DNA of 64,000 nt from Rhizobium vallis (GTDB taxonomy: Bacteria; Pseudomonadota; Alphaproteobacteria; Rhizobiales; Rhizobiaceae), in assembly GCF_003985155.1 (NCBI RefSeq), contig NZ_ML133695.1:62001-126000 (forward strand), given 5' to 3'. The first letter of the stretch is position 1. Each line of letters starts with the position of its first letter. Below are positions 16,296-25,037 of this stretch, in pieces. The notes beneath the pieces are model-generated. The model had not been told where the DNA came from. It did not search any database and saw only the letters and a program-made list of their open reading frames with translations. A program made the position numbers and the translations under genes.

Positions 16296-17006
16296 ATGGC
16301 AGCCATTCCGGTTCCGGTCGAGCGACACCGGTTACCTCTATCGACACTTTCCGACGCCGAGCTCGTGCCGCTTGCGAAGCTGGGCGACGAGCCGGCCATC
16401 CGCGCCATCGTCCAGCGTCACAATCAGCGCCTGTTTCGCACAGCCCGCGCCGTGATCCGCAGCGATTGGGAAGCGGAAGACGTCGTGCAGGCCGCCTATG
16501 TCAAGGCCTTCACCAATCTGGCAACCTTTCGCGGCGAGGCCGAGCTTTCGACATGGCTGACCCGGATAACGCTCAATGAGGCGCTGGGCCGCGTGCGGGC
16601 TCGAAACAACACGACAGGCCTTGAGGAAATCGACATGCTGACGACGTCGCCGGGCGGCCGGGTTCTTCAGTTTCCGTCCTCGCTTTCACCGACCGACCCG
16701 GAAGCCGAGCTATCGCGAAGCCAGGCGCGCCACCTTCTCGAACATGCTGTCGACGAACTTCCGGATGATTTTCGCGCAGTCTTCGTGCTGCGCGATGTCG
16801 AGGGCATGAGCACGGACGAAGCCGCATCTTATCTCGGCATCAAACCCGAGACAGCCAAAACCCGGCTGCATCGGGCGCGGAAAATGATGCGCCGGTCGAT
16901 CGAAAAACAGCTCTCCGGCGCATTCTCCGCACTCTTCCCCTTCGACGGCGCCCGCTGCGCCTCAATGGCCGATCGCGTCATCGACGCCCTTCGCCAGACG
17001 TGGTGA
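16296..17006 (+). CDS. ECF RNA polymerase sigma factor
   Basis: A 236-residue sigma-70-family protein of the extracytoplasmic-function group. Region 2 is seen at ELVPLAKLGDEPAIRAIVQ through DVVQAAYVKAFTNLATFRG, and region 4 at LPDDFRAVFVLRDVEGMSTDEAA and KPETAKTRLHRARKMM. It has a very good ribosome site (CAGGAGG) before ATG 16296. ECF sigmas are usually held by an anti-sigma encoded next door; none is seen here, only a 66-codon ORF on the other strand. The upstream DUF4142 and cupredoxin genes may be its own regulon, or one of them may help to sense the signal. Confidence 0.9.
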   Translation: MAAIPVPVERHRLPLSTLSDAELVPLAKLGDEPAIRAIVQRHNQRLFRTARAVIRSDWEAEDVVQAAYVKAFTNLATFRGEAELSTWLTRITLNEALGRVRARNNTTGLEEIDMLTTSPGGRVLQFPSSLSPTDPEAELSRSQARHLLEHAVDELPDDFRAVFVLRDVEGMSTDEAASYLGIKPETAKTRLHRARKMMRRSIEKQLSGAFSALFPFDGARCASMADRVIDALRQTW

Positions 17007-17099
17007 TATCCTGGAATATCATGCGGCGGGCTTACTCGACGCGAGGAAGGCAGGCCGTCAGCGCCGGCGAGATTCCCGCCGGCGACGATGTTTCCGATA

Positions 17100-17300
17100 T
17101 TATCCTTCCGCGACCAGCTCGCTGAGCCGACCGTTCAAACTGTCGAGATCATCCAAAACCTTGCGGATGCGGGCGCGTGCCTGGAGCATTTTGTCCATCT
17201 CCGGATCGCCGGACGATCCATTTGCGGCCTGCAGGTCGTGAGTGTCCATCGAGAGAGGGGAGACTGGGTTCGGAAACGGGATGATGTCAGCCATTTGCAT
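17100..17300 (-). CDS. Small hypothetical protein
   Basis: A 66-residue ORF whose last 35 residues are a charged helix (MDKMLQARARIRKVLDDLDS, then LNGRLSELVAEG) with heptad-like leucines, possibly a short coiled coil. Codon use looks normal for the genome. The start may be ATG 17300 or the ATG at 17294. The ribosome site is weak. It converges with the ECF sigma gene. No relative is recognised; it could be a small regulator, but no function can be given. Confidence 0.45.
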   Translation of the reverse strand: MQMADIIPFPNPVSPLSMDTHDLQAANGSSGDPEMDKMLQARARIRKVLDDLDSLNGRLSELVAEG

Positions 17301-18513
17301 TCGTTATTTTCGTGGTGATTTCAGGAGGATGGAAACGTTCATGTCTCCAGGTCCGATGGTTTAAAGGGACGGCGCGTTCATTGCGACCAACCGGAACATC
17401 TTCGCCAATAATTTCAGCGAGTTGCATTTGTTCATAGGGTAGTAGCGCCGGCTCCGCCTTAACAAACTCCCTATTTCAGCCCGCACAGCGGCTCCGTTCG
17501 CGGCTTTGCTGCGTCAAACGGACAGGGATGCGACATTTGGATACAGCAACCGAAGATTTAGATAAGCATGACGTTTTTCTGGACTTTATGCATGCGAAGA
17601 TCGTAAATTTCTTGAATGCAGGCGATGCGCGCGGTGCAAGGCAAAATGCAAAGGCAACGCCGGCTCCCTCGCTTTCAGGAGGCGTCGTCGGCCCCGGACC
17701 ATCCTCTTTCCCTATTGCGCCGGCCGCTGACGCTGGCCGACGTGCGAGACGAAACCCAGGTCGTGGCCTTCGATGCCCCGGGGATAACAACGGGCCGGGC
17801 TCCGGGCGTATGCCGGATGAACCGCATCAGCGCCGCCCGGATATTCAGACAATGCAATCCGCCGGACAGACGCAGTCAATCGAAAACCGGGCAGCCCAAA
17901 ATCCGGTCCCGGTGGCCAAATCACGAGAATTTGCTATCGCGTTCTTTGCAACGGACTGGTTTTATTGCGCTTTTCACAAAGACATTTACGCTTCTGAAAC
18001 TTGGCCATCGCAGATTTAGCACTGAGAAGAAGGCTGCCTGCACTTTCCGCCATGAAGGCGGGTTCGGGACGAGCCGGAAATCCGCGTCATCAATTGGGAT
18101 GGCGTGCATTCAGGGGTGGAAATGCTCAATAATTCATATGTGCATGACAATAATTTCTGGCGCCGCAAGGCAGGCGGCACGATCAAGCCGGCATTGATAA
18201 GCCGGGGCACTCGCACCGTCTGGACCGACTGACGCACAAGAGCCGGAGCGCTGACGGCCCGCGGGCCGAACGAGCGTGCCGCATGGCTCAATTGCGTTTC
18301 ATATCCGGCGCGCCAGTGCTCGACGCGCGGACCTGGGCCATGACGGCCGATCCCTCATCATCGTGACGCAACTGTTCGGGGCAAAGGCGTTCGGCTCCAG
18401 GCTGTGGGCTGGAAGCAGCAGAGGATTTGAATGCATTTCGAGGATGAGCCGAATGGGCCGCACACCGAAATCTGCTTAGCCGGCTTCATGTCTATTTCGA
18501 TGGAGCGCGAACG
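17301..18513. other. Gene-poor 1.2 kb interval
   Basis: Apart from a possible short ORF at 18122, nothing recognisable is found. A 163-codon frame at 17528-18019 (+) starts plausibly (HLDTATEDLDKHDVFLDFMH) but turns into low-complexity G/P/R-rich sequence and is not supported. The region may be decayed DNA. Confidence 0.4.
18122..18232 (+). CDS. Possible short ORF or gene remnant
   Basis: 36 codons from an ATG preceded by AGGGGTGGAA. The product includes MLNNSYVHDNNFWRRKAGGT and ends RTVWTD. The same frame stays open upstream to 18051, with protein-like sequence (EPEIRVINWDGVHSG), so this may be the tail of a decayed gene rather than a true small protein. No homologue is recognised. Confidence 0.3.
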   Translation: MLNNSYVHDNNFWRRKAGGTIKPALISRGTRTVWTD

Positions 18514-20607
18514 GTGAAGGGTTCGGATTTGAAAAATACGGTGACGCCGTCAGGAGAGTCCCATTCATCCGTGGCGAGATACATTCGCTCCATCGGGCGG
18601 CATTACGTCATCGCCGTCGTCGTCATGACAGTTCTGATCGGGGCGACCTTCTTGACGGTCAAGGTGGCGCTCGACCGCCACTCCCTGCAGCAGAACATCA
18701 GCTATATCATCGGGCGCCAGTTCATTCGCTTCCAGCAGCTTGCCAACCAGACGCGGGCGGTCATGCGCGCGTCGGCCGATCCGAATATGCCGGAATACAT
18801 TATCCGGCCGATGGTCGAGGACATTCAAAAGGCGATCGACGACATCCGCGCCATGAGCGTGCAACTGGACGATCTCAACAGCCAGGTGGCGGCGAACCTT
18901 CTCGAACGGCTGAACGGCCGTGACGCAGCCTCCGAAAGAATGCGCATCGAGCTTGCCGGACGCCTGGAGGATTTCCTCCAAAGGGCAGAACGTGTTGTCT
19001 CCACGAAACTGCAGGAACGGCGGGAGCGCTACAGTTTCTGGGGACCGATCGACTTCGCTGTCTCATCCGACAGCATGCTCATGCGTCAGTTCAGCGCCGT
19101 GATCGAGAGCGCCCATGACCGAAGCGATTTGAGCATAGACCATGCCCGCCTCATCAGCGCCGTGCTCCTCAGCCTCACGGCGGCTACGCTCATTCTGGCG
19201 ACCCTGATCCTCTTCATTCCGCTCCTGATCAAGCTGCGCACGGAACACCGCAGGACGCTCGATTTCGAGATCAAACTGACGCATCTCGCCCATACCGACA
19301 CGCTGACGGGCCTCGGCAACCGGTCCTCCTTCAACGAGGCGCTGAACGAGCTGTTCGGCTCCCTCGAGCGGGCGGGCACGGGCTTTTCCATTTTGCTGGT
19401 CGATCTCGATCACTTCAAGGCAACCAACGACAACTTCGGCCATCCGGCCGGCGATGCGGTTCTGAGCCATGTCGCCGAAGCGCTGCAGAAGACGTTCCGC
19501 GCCGGCGATTTCGTCGCCCGGCTTGGCGGCGATGAATTTGCCGCACTTCTGCCCGGAGTTACCGATGCGGCGGCGTTGGACGAAATTGCCGCACGCGCTG
19601 TCGCCGCCATTGCGGCGGAATGCTGTTTCGAGGGCCGGCTGCTCCCGGTTTCGGCCAGTGTCGGCGGCGCGATCGTGCCCGGCTATGCGTCCGACGAGGC
19701 GACCCTCATGCGCATCGCCGATCTGGCGCTTTATGCGGCCAAGACCAAGCGCAACACAGCCGTCATTTTCGATGAATCGTCATTCGCCCAGCGCCTGGAA
19801 CAGAACCGGCTCGCAGCCGCCCTCGCCTTCGCCGCCGACCGCGACGAGTTCGTCGTCCACTACCAGCAGAAGGTCAATCTGCAGGCCGGCGAGCATCTCG
19901 GCTTCGAAGCGCTGGTGCGCTGGCGCCATCCCCAGCTCGGCATTCTGCCGCCCGGCCGCTTCCTGCCGCTCATGGAAGGCCATCTCATCCAAAGCATGAC
20001 GCGCTGTATCGTCGATATCGTCGCGCGCGATCTGAGTACATGGAAGGCGGCGGGACTGCGCGCGGGCTCGGTCGCCATCAATCTGCCCGAAGCCCTGCTG
20101 GTCAGCGACGACGGCTACGACCTGATCGCGGCGGCGGTCAAGGCGAACCGGCTCGACTGGCGCGATTTTGCCATCGAAGTGACCGAAGACGTCTTTCTCA
20201 ATCGCGGCGCCGAACAGATCGCCGAGACCATCTCCCGCTTCCGCAAAGAGGGAGTATCAGTCTCGCTCGACGATTTCGGCACCGGCTTCGCCTCTCTCGT
20301 GCATCTGCGCGACTTCCCCTTCGACGAACTCAAGATCGACCGCAGCTTCGTTGCCGAGATCGGCAAGGATATTCGCTCGGAACAGATCATCCGGGCAATC
20401 ATCGATCTTGCCCGCAACCTCGGCAAACGATGCGTCGCGGAAGGCATCGAGGAGGAAAGCCAACGCGACTTCCTTCTGAACGCCGGCTGCGAGATCGGCC
20501 AAGGTTATCTCTATGCCAAACCGGAACCGGCTGGCGTGGCGGTCGAGGGATTGGCGAGCCGGCGGGCTGCGCGGAATATCACGGCTATCGCGAAAATTGC
20601 GGGCTGA
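18514..20607 (+). CDS. Membrane GGDEF-EAL c-di-GMP enzyme
   Basis: A 697-residue protein. Transmembrane helices at about 32-52 and 215-240 bracket a helical periplasmic domain of about 160 residues with no named sensor fold. The GGDEF domain has RLGGDEF near 336 and the RAGD inhibition motif five residues before it. The EAL domain has EALVRWRHP near 465, EVTEDVFL, DDFGTGFASL and KIDRSF. Both activities look intact. The start is a GTG at 18514 with GGAGCG upstream. The next gene, a periplasmic sugar-binding protein, begins 53 bases after its stop on the same strand, so the enzyme could be controlled by that protein through the periplasmic domain; this is inference. Confidence 0.87.
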   Translation: MKGSDLKNTVTPSGESHSSVARYIRSIGRHYVIAVVVMTVLIGATFLTVKVALDRHSLQQNISYIIGRQFIRFQQLANQTRAVMRASADPNMPEYIIRPMVEDIQKAIDDIRAMSVQLDDLNSQVAANLLERLNGRDAASERMRIELAGRLEDFLQRAERVVSTKLQERRERYSFWGPIDFAVSSDSMLMRQFSAVIESAHDRSDLSIDHARLISAVLLSLTAATLILATLILFIPLLIKLRTEHRRTLDFEIKLTHLAHTDTLTGLGNRSSFNEALNELFGSLERAGTGFSILLVDLDHFKATNDNFGHPAGDAVLSHVAEALQKTFRAGDFVARLGGDEFAALLPGVTDAAALDEIAARAVAAIAAECCFEGRLLPVSASVGGAIVPGYASDEATLMRIADLALYAAKTKRNTAVIFDESSFAQRLEQNRLAAALAFAADRDEFVVHYQQKVNLQAGEHLGFEALVRWRHPQLGILPPGRFLPLMEGHLIQSMTRCIVDIVARDLSTWKAAGLRAGSVAINLPEALLVSDDGYDLIAAAVKANRLDWRDFAIEVTEDVFLNRGAEQIAETISRFRKEGVSVSLDDFGTGFASLVHLRDFPFDELKIDRSFVAEIGKDIRSEQIIRAIIDLARNLGKRCVAEGIEEESQRDFLLNAGCEIGQGYLYAKPEPAGVAVEGLASRRAARNITAIAKIAG

Positions 20608-20660
20608 AAGCGCGGGGGCGGAACGATGCGGCAGGATTTATCGATGAAAGAGGGGGAAGA

Positions 20661-21914
20661 ATGAAACGGGCGATCATACGGGCATGGCTTGCCGTAGCTT
20701 TGGCGGCCGCGGCTCCCGCGGCACAGGCCTTTGCGGAAGAGGACCTGGCAGTGGACGTGGTGCATTTCTGGGTGTCGAAAAGCGAGTCGGCGGCGCTCGA
20801 CGTTTACCGCAAGGCCTGGGCTGCTGCCGGCAACCGATGGGTCGACATGCCGGCGGAGAGCAAGGTTGCCGTCCAGCGCACGGTCAGCGATCGCATCGCG
20901 AACGGATACCCGCCGGCGGTGATGCAGTGGAACGCGAACTACGGCTCGCGCGAATTGCCGGAAATGGGCATCGTGCTCGACATAGACGAAGTCGCCAAGG
21001 CGGATCATTGGCAGGACGTCATTCCCGCGACTGTTCTCGACCGGATTTCCTACAAAGGAAAGATCTACTTCGCGCCGACCAATATCCATGCCGAAAACTG
21101 GCTTTGGACAAGCACGGCGGTGCTCGCCGAAGCGGGCGTGAAGACGCCGCAGTCCTGGGACGAAATCTTCGACGCGGCTGAAAAGATCAAGGCGAAAGGG
21201 CGCCTGCCGATCGCGCTCGGCGGCACGCGATGGGAGGTGTCCCTCATCTTCAACGACATCATCTATCAGACGTTCGGGCCGGAGGGTTATGCCCGCCTCA
21301 TGGGCGGCGATGCCACCCTGGTGCAAGACCCGCGCATGCTCGAAGCCTTGGATCTGCTGCGGCGTCTGTCCGCCTATGTGGAACCGATCGACCAGCGAAA
21401 GGACAAGACCTGGGCCGATGCCACCGCGGCCGTGGGCCAGGGCAAGGCCGGCATGCAGTTCATGGGCGACTGGGCCAAGGGCGAGCTTGCCGCGCGCGGC
21501 TACAGCGTCGACAAGGATTTCGATTGCAGCCTCGCTCCGGGCACCTCGATCGCCTATTTCATGGTGATCGACGCCTTTGCCTTCCCGCTGACAAACCGGG
21601 AAGGCACGCAGGAAGCGCAGCTGGCTTTTGCCCGCATGGTGCTCGATCGGGACAATCAGATTGCGTTCAGCCGGATAAAGGGATCGCTGCCCGTGCGCAC
21701 CGATGTCGATCCATCGGGGCTCGATCGCTGCGGCAAGCTCGGATTGGAGATGATCAAGGCCAGGAACGGCGAAGTCAGCGCCCAATCCCAGGCCATGCCG
21801 AGCCAGGTGTCGGAAGGCTGGATCGGCGTTGTCGGCGATTTTTTCAACGATCGGACCATCACCCCCAAAGACGCGCAGCAGCGCCTGCATGACCTCCTGA
21901 CGCAGGCCGAATAG
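20661..21914 (+). CDS. Orphan ABC-type sugar-binding protein (solute-binding family 1)
   Basis: A 417-residue periplasmic protein with a signal peptide (hydrophobic core WLAVALAAAAPAAQA, cleavage near residue 24-27) and the typical extracellular family 1 layout: VVHFWVSKSESAALDVYRKAW, PPAVMQWNANYGSRELPEMG, PQSWDEIFDAAEKIKAKG, GKAGMQFMGDWAKGEL. Such proteins bind mono- or oligosaccharides. No permease or ATPase gene lies nearby. It follows the GGDEF-EAL gene closely and has a good RBS (AGAGGGGGAAGA). It may feed a transporter encoded elsewhere or present a ligand to the neighbouring membrane c-di-GMP enzyme. Confidence 0.88.
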   Translation: MKRAIIRAWLAVALAAAAPAAQAFAEEDLAVDVVHFWVSKSESAALDVYRKAWAAAGNRWVDMPAESKVAVQRTVSDRIANGYPPAVMQWNANYGSRELPEMGIVLDIDEVAKADHWQDVIPATVLDRISYKGKIYFAPTNIHAENWLWTSTAVLAEAGVKTPQSWDEIFDAAEKIKAKGRLPIALGGTRWEVSLIFNDIIYQTFGPEGYARLMGGDATLVQDPRMLEALDLLRRLSAYVEPIDQRKDKTWADATAAVGQGKAGMQFMGDWAKGELAARGYSVDKDFDCSLAPGTSIAYFMVIDAFAFPLTNREGTQEAQLAFARMVLDRDNQIAFSRIKGSLPVRTDVDPSGLDRCGKLGLEMIKARNGEVSAQSQAMPSQVSEGWIGVVGDFFNDRTITPKDAQQRLHDLLTQAE

Positions 21915-22006
21915 AGCTGCCCGCGATAGGCCGTTTCCGGTCGGGAGAGAGGGGCAGGCGATTGCGGAGCTGCCTCCGCAATCTACTGCTCCGTTCCATG
22001 GCGGGC

Positions 22007-22909
22007 TCAGTGTTTCAGCACGACCTTTCCCGGTATGCCGGCGGCGACAGCCTCTTGCGCCGCGCCGATCTCATCGAGCCGGAAAGTCTTGGCGACCGGC
22101 ACGATCAAAATACCGCGGGACGCGGCATCGGCCACGGCTGCAAGCGTTGAGGCATCGGCGCGGTGATAGAGTTCGTGGATGGTCACGCGATTGCCCGTAT
22201 TGGCGCCCTCGGGCACTGGAACAATGCTGGCGACCTGGCCGCCATCCCTGACATGTGCGATGAGATTGGCCGCGACGGGAGCTGCGGCGCTGATCGCATA
22301 GTCGAACGTGGCGTCGGTCGGCGGAGCGCCGATGTCGATCGCCTCACCGGCAAGCCGGCGCGCCTCGTCCACCCGGTCGGAACGGACGCCAGCCACCGGC
22401 TTCGCCCCGATCTCCTGCAGATACTGGATCGCGGCGCGGCCGACGCCGCCGAGACCGCCGGAAACCAGCACGCGGTTGCCCGCCTTGACGCCAAGAGCAT
22501 CGACCGATTGCCGCCCGGTGAGACCGGCCTTGGGCAGGGCGGCGCCCTGTTCGAAGCTGAGATTGGCCGGCAGTTTGGCAATCGCCGAAACCGGAACGAC
22601 GCCGTATTCCGCATGTGACCCGCGGCCATTCGGGGCGAAGTCGGCGATGACCCGATCATCAATCGCAAATCCAATCACGCCGGAGCCGAGTTCGACGATG
22701 GTGCCGGCTGCGTCACCGCCGAGCACCGCGGGAAGTTCCAGGGGAATATATTGGGCAACGTAGCCCTGGCGGATCATGAGATCGAAGTGATTGACCGCGG
22801 ACGCTTCGATCTTGATAAGGACCTGGCCGGCTTCGGGCTCGGGCCTCGCGACGTCATCGATCAAAAACTGGTCGACATCGCCGTAGGAATTGAGACGGGC
22901 AGCTTTCAT
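22007..22909 (-). CDS. NADPH:quinone oxidoreductase-like zinc-type alcohol dehydrogenase
   Basis: A 300-residue medium-chain dehydrogenase/reductase. The N-terminus MKAARLNSYGDVDQFLIDDV and the nucleotide-binding loop VLVSGGLGGVGRAAIQYLQE are typical of the quinone oxidoreductase branch. The GHE zinc motif is absent (LGGDAAGTIVELG), so it is a zinc-free NADPH reductase. ATG 22909 is chosen over the in-frame 23002 because the extension has no family match and crosses the operator. It is divergent from a TetR gene with a palindrome between them, the usual arrangement for an electrophile- or quinone-inducible reductase. Confidence 0.87.
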   Translation of the reverse strand: MKAARLNSYGDVDQFLIDDVARPEPEAGQVLIKIEASAVNHFDLMIRQGYVAQYIPLELPAVLGGDAAGTIVELGSGVIGFAIDDRVIADFAPNGRGSHAEYGVVPVSAIAKLPANLSFEQGAALPKAGLTGRQSVDALGVKAGNRVLVSGGLGGVGRAAIQYLQEIGAKPVAGVRSDRVDEARRLAGEAIDIGAPPTDATFDYAISAAAPVAANLIAHVRDGGQVASIVPVPEGANTGNRVTIHELYHRADASTLAAVADAASRGILIVPVAKTFRLDEIGAAQEAVAAGIPGKVVLKH

Positions 22910-22942
22910 GGATCGGCACCTTTGTATATTCTGGTTGGAGAT

Positions 22943-22962
22943 ACGATAACATTCATTATCGT
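22943..22962. promoter_or_regulatory. Palindromic operator for the adjacent TetR
   Basis: ACGATAA (22943-22949) and TTATCGT (22956-22962) form a perfect inverted repeat with a 6-base spacer. A direct repeat ATACGATA occurs at 22941 and 22965. It lies in the A/T-rich divergent promoter between the reductase and tetR, so both genes are likely repressed from it. Confidence 0.6.
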
Positions 22963-23000
22963 TTATACGATATGATTGATTATCACATGGAGTCAAGCGC

Positions 23001-23642
23001 ATGAAGTCGTGGTCATCCGATCATCCGAAAGCAAAGCTGATGGCGAGCAAGCGGGCCGATATCCTAGCGGCCGCCAAAGCATCGTTCCTCGATACCGGCT
23101 ATGAGGGAACGAGCATGGAAAGCATCGCCAAGGGGGCGAATGTCTCAATCATGACCCTCTACCGGCATGCGGAGAGCAAAGACGATCTGTTTCTGGCCGT
23201 GATCTCCAATGCCTGCGATCCGGATGACGAGGCCGAACGGGCGCAGATGGAAGCGCTTCTGGAAAAGCCCCTGAGAGACGTCCTGCTCTGGGCGGCGGCG
23301 ATGACGCAAAACCGCCTGACGGATCCCGACACGATCGCTCTCATGCGCACCGTAATAGCAGGAGCCAGCCGGTTTCCCGGCCTGGCGGAGATGGCGCATA
23401 AGAGCCTTGTGGGCAATCTTGAAGGCATGGTCGAATTCATGCTCGGCCTCAAGCGGGAATCGGGCGGCGTCAGCGCAGAGCGCCGGCACGAACTTGCCGT
23501 TCGTTTCATCGACCGGCTGCTCGGCACCCATATGCTCGGCGTGCTGATGGGAATGCCCGGCCCTTCGCCGCAGGAGCAAGAGGAAAGAGCCGAAATTGCC
23601 GCCGACGCATTGATCGCCGCGCTTGGGCAGCCGGCCCGCTGA
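23001..23642 (+). CDS. TetR/AcrR-family transcriptional regulator
   Basis: A 213-residue regulator with the N-terminal helix-turn-helix in about residues 17-65 (KRADILAAAKASFLDTGYEG, SIAKGANVSIMTLYRHAESK), including the typical TLYRH recognition helix. The C-terminal ligand domain resembles the TetR_C group with a conserved AAMTQNRLTDPDTIALMRTV stretch. It is divergent from the quinone oxidoreductase and probably represses it and itself. The hydrolase gene that follows starts two bases after its stop, so they form one transcript. Confidence 0.88.
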   Translation: MKSWSSDHPKAKLMASKRADILAAAKASFLDTGYEGTSMESIAKGANVSIMTLYRHAESKDDLFLAVISNACDPDDEAERAQMEALLEKPLRDVLLWAAAMTQNRLTDPDTIALMRTVIAGASRFPGLAEMAHKSLVGNLEGMVEFMLGLKRESGGVSAERRHELAVRFIDRLLGTHMLGVLMGMPGPSPQEQEERAEIAADALIAALGQPAR

Positions 23643-23644
23643 AC

Positions 23645-24226
23645 ATGAACGGGGCGCAGGCAAAAATGAATCTCTTCATGAACGATTCAAGGGCGCAGCG
23701 ATTGCTGATCGTCGGCGACATCCGTGGCTTTCCTGACACATCTGTCGAACTGCTGGATGTTGGACGCTTTGAGCATTGCGCGTTGCAACTGGCCGACTTG
23801 AGCGGGCGTCCTGGTCTGCGCGGAGACGAGCTTCACGATCATCTTTTCAATGAAGACGGCATATTGCGTGCAGTTCGGGCACTTCGCGAAATTGATGGAC
23901 GTCCAAGCGTTGGAATCGGTTTTAGCGCCGGCGGAAGTGCTCTCTGGCAAGCGGTCAAAGCCGGGTTGGATCTCCAGGCCCTGATCTGCGTATCATCGAC
24001 CAGGCTGCGCTTCGAAACCTCTCCCCTACATATACCCACCATGGTTGCCTGGGCAGAATTCGATCCATATCGGCCAACAGAAAGCTGGAACGATATTGTC
24101 CCGGGATGTTGTAAAACCTACACCGGCAGGCAGCACGACTTTTATCGCATCGACGCTCTTACGCCTAAATCATCTTTGTTGACTGATATTGCCGTCTTTG
24201 TCGAAGGCCGCGCCTCCTGCGCATAG
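23645..24226 (+). CDS. Putative alpha/beta hydrolase
   Basis: A 193-residue protein with the nucleophile elbow G-F-S-A-G-G (serine near residue 99), a strand-loop pattern of an alpha/beta hydrolase, an acid candidate in WAEFDPYRP and a histidine in GRQHDFYRID near the end. It is short for the fold (usually 220-300), like dienelactone-hydrolase-type enzymes. Possible starts are ATG 23645 and 23666. Being joined to tetR, it may help to detoxify the same class of compounds as the divergent reductase. The substrate is unknown. Confidence 0.65.
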   Translation: MNGAQAKMNLFMNDSRAQRLLIVGDIRGFPDTSVELLDVGRFEHCALQLADLSGRPGLRGDELHDHLFNEDGILRAVRALREIDGRPSVGIGFSAGGSALWQAVKAGLDLQALICVSSTRLRFETSPLHIPTMVAWAEFDPYRPTESWNDIVPGCCKTYTGRQHDFYRIDALTPKSSLLTDIAVFVEGRASCA

Positions 24227-24399
24227 CGGCAGCCCATGCTGCTCTGTCGCACTTCGGATCGATGCGCGCTTAGCGCAAGGGCAAAGATCCTGCCAGGTGG
24301 CGACTTCAAGTTCTTCAACGAGGACGGGCGTACCATCGCCGCGGAAATCCCGGCTATACGTGTTCCCAACAACTCCGTCGTCAATCAAGGAGACCTGTC

Positions 24400-24779
24400 A
24401 TGTCGCAAGAAATGTTCGAACGCGGGCTGGCGATCCGCAAGGAAGTTCTGGGCGCCGAATATGTGGAGAGGTCGCTTGACGCAGCCGATGATTTCAACCG
24501 GGATTTCCAGAACCTCGTCACCGAATATTGCTGGGGCTCGGGCTGGGGACGATCGGCCCTCACCCGCCGCGACAAAAGTCTTCTGACCTCGTCATGCTCG
24601 GCGCGTTGAACCGAAGCCGCGAGTTCAAGCTGCATCTGAAGGGCGCCCTAACGAACGGCTGCAGCCGCGAGGAAATCAAGGACACGCTGATGCAGCTCGC
24701 GATCTATGCCGGCATCCCGGCGGGCGTGGAAGCCTTCCGGCTGGCGCGCGAGGTTTTCGCCGAAATCGACAAGACCTGA
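24400..24779 (+). pseudogene. Carboxymuconolactone decarboxylase-family gene, frameshifted
   Basis: The first frame gives MSQEMFERGLAIRKEVLGAE through SALTRRDKSLL and runs into a stop at 24609. The family continues in another frame from about 24587 with LVMLGALNRSREFKLHLKGA and IYAGIPAGVEAFRLARE to 24779. Adding one A at CTGACCTC (24583-24590) restores KSLLNLVMLGAL, exactly the family pattern. The whole protein would be about 126 residues, normal for PcaC-like decarboxylases or AhpD-like peroxidase relatives. It is either a pseudogene by a single-base deletion or a sequencing error. RBS AAGGAGA lies just upstream of ATG 24400. Confidence 0.85.
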
Positions 24780-25037
24780 TATCCATCCTTCCGTCGACCG
24801 ATTGGCGGCGTCATGTCATTAGACCGGGAAAGGCGGTATATCAGGCCTTCAAGACTTCCCAAGATGAGACAAAGCGCCGGCCGCGAATATCCATATGTCG
24901 CAAACATATCCGATGCGCGCAGAAAACCGCGCGTCAGCGACCTGCTTTGAGCAGAAACATGAAGAATTAACAGGGACTTAAGATTTCTGGATACATCCTG
25001 CTTTTGCTATTTTTCATGTGCTGCCAACGGTGTTTTT

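Noticed and set aside
20040..20660. Longer start for the sugar-binding protein gene, reaching into the GGDEF-EAL gene
   Set aside because: The extension reads inside the EAL domain in another frame. ATG 20661 has a strong ribosome site and begins a signal peptide.
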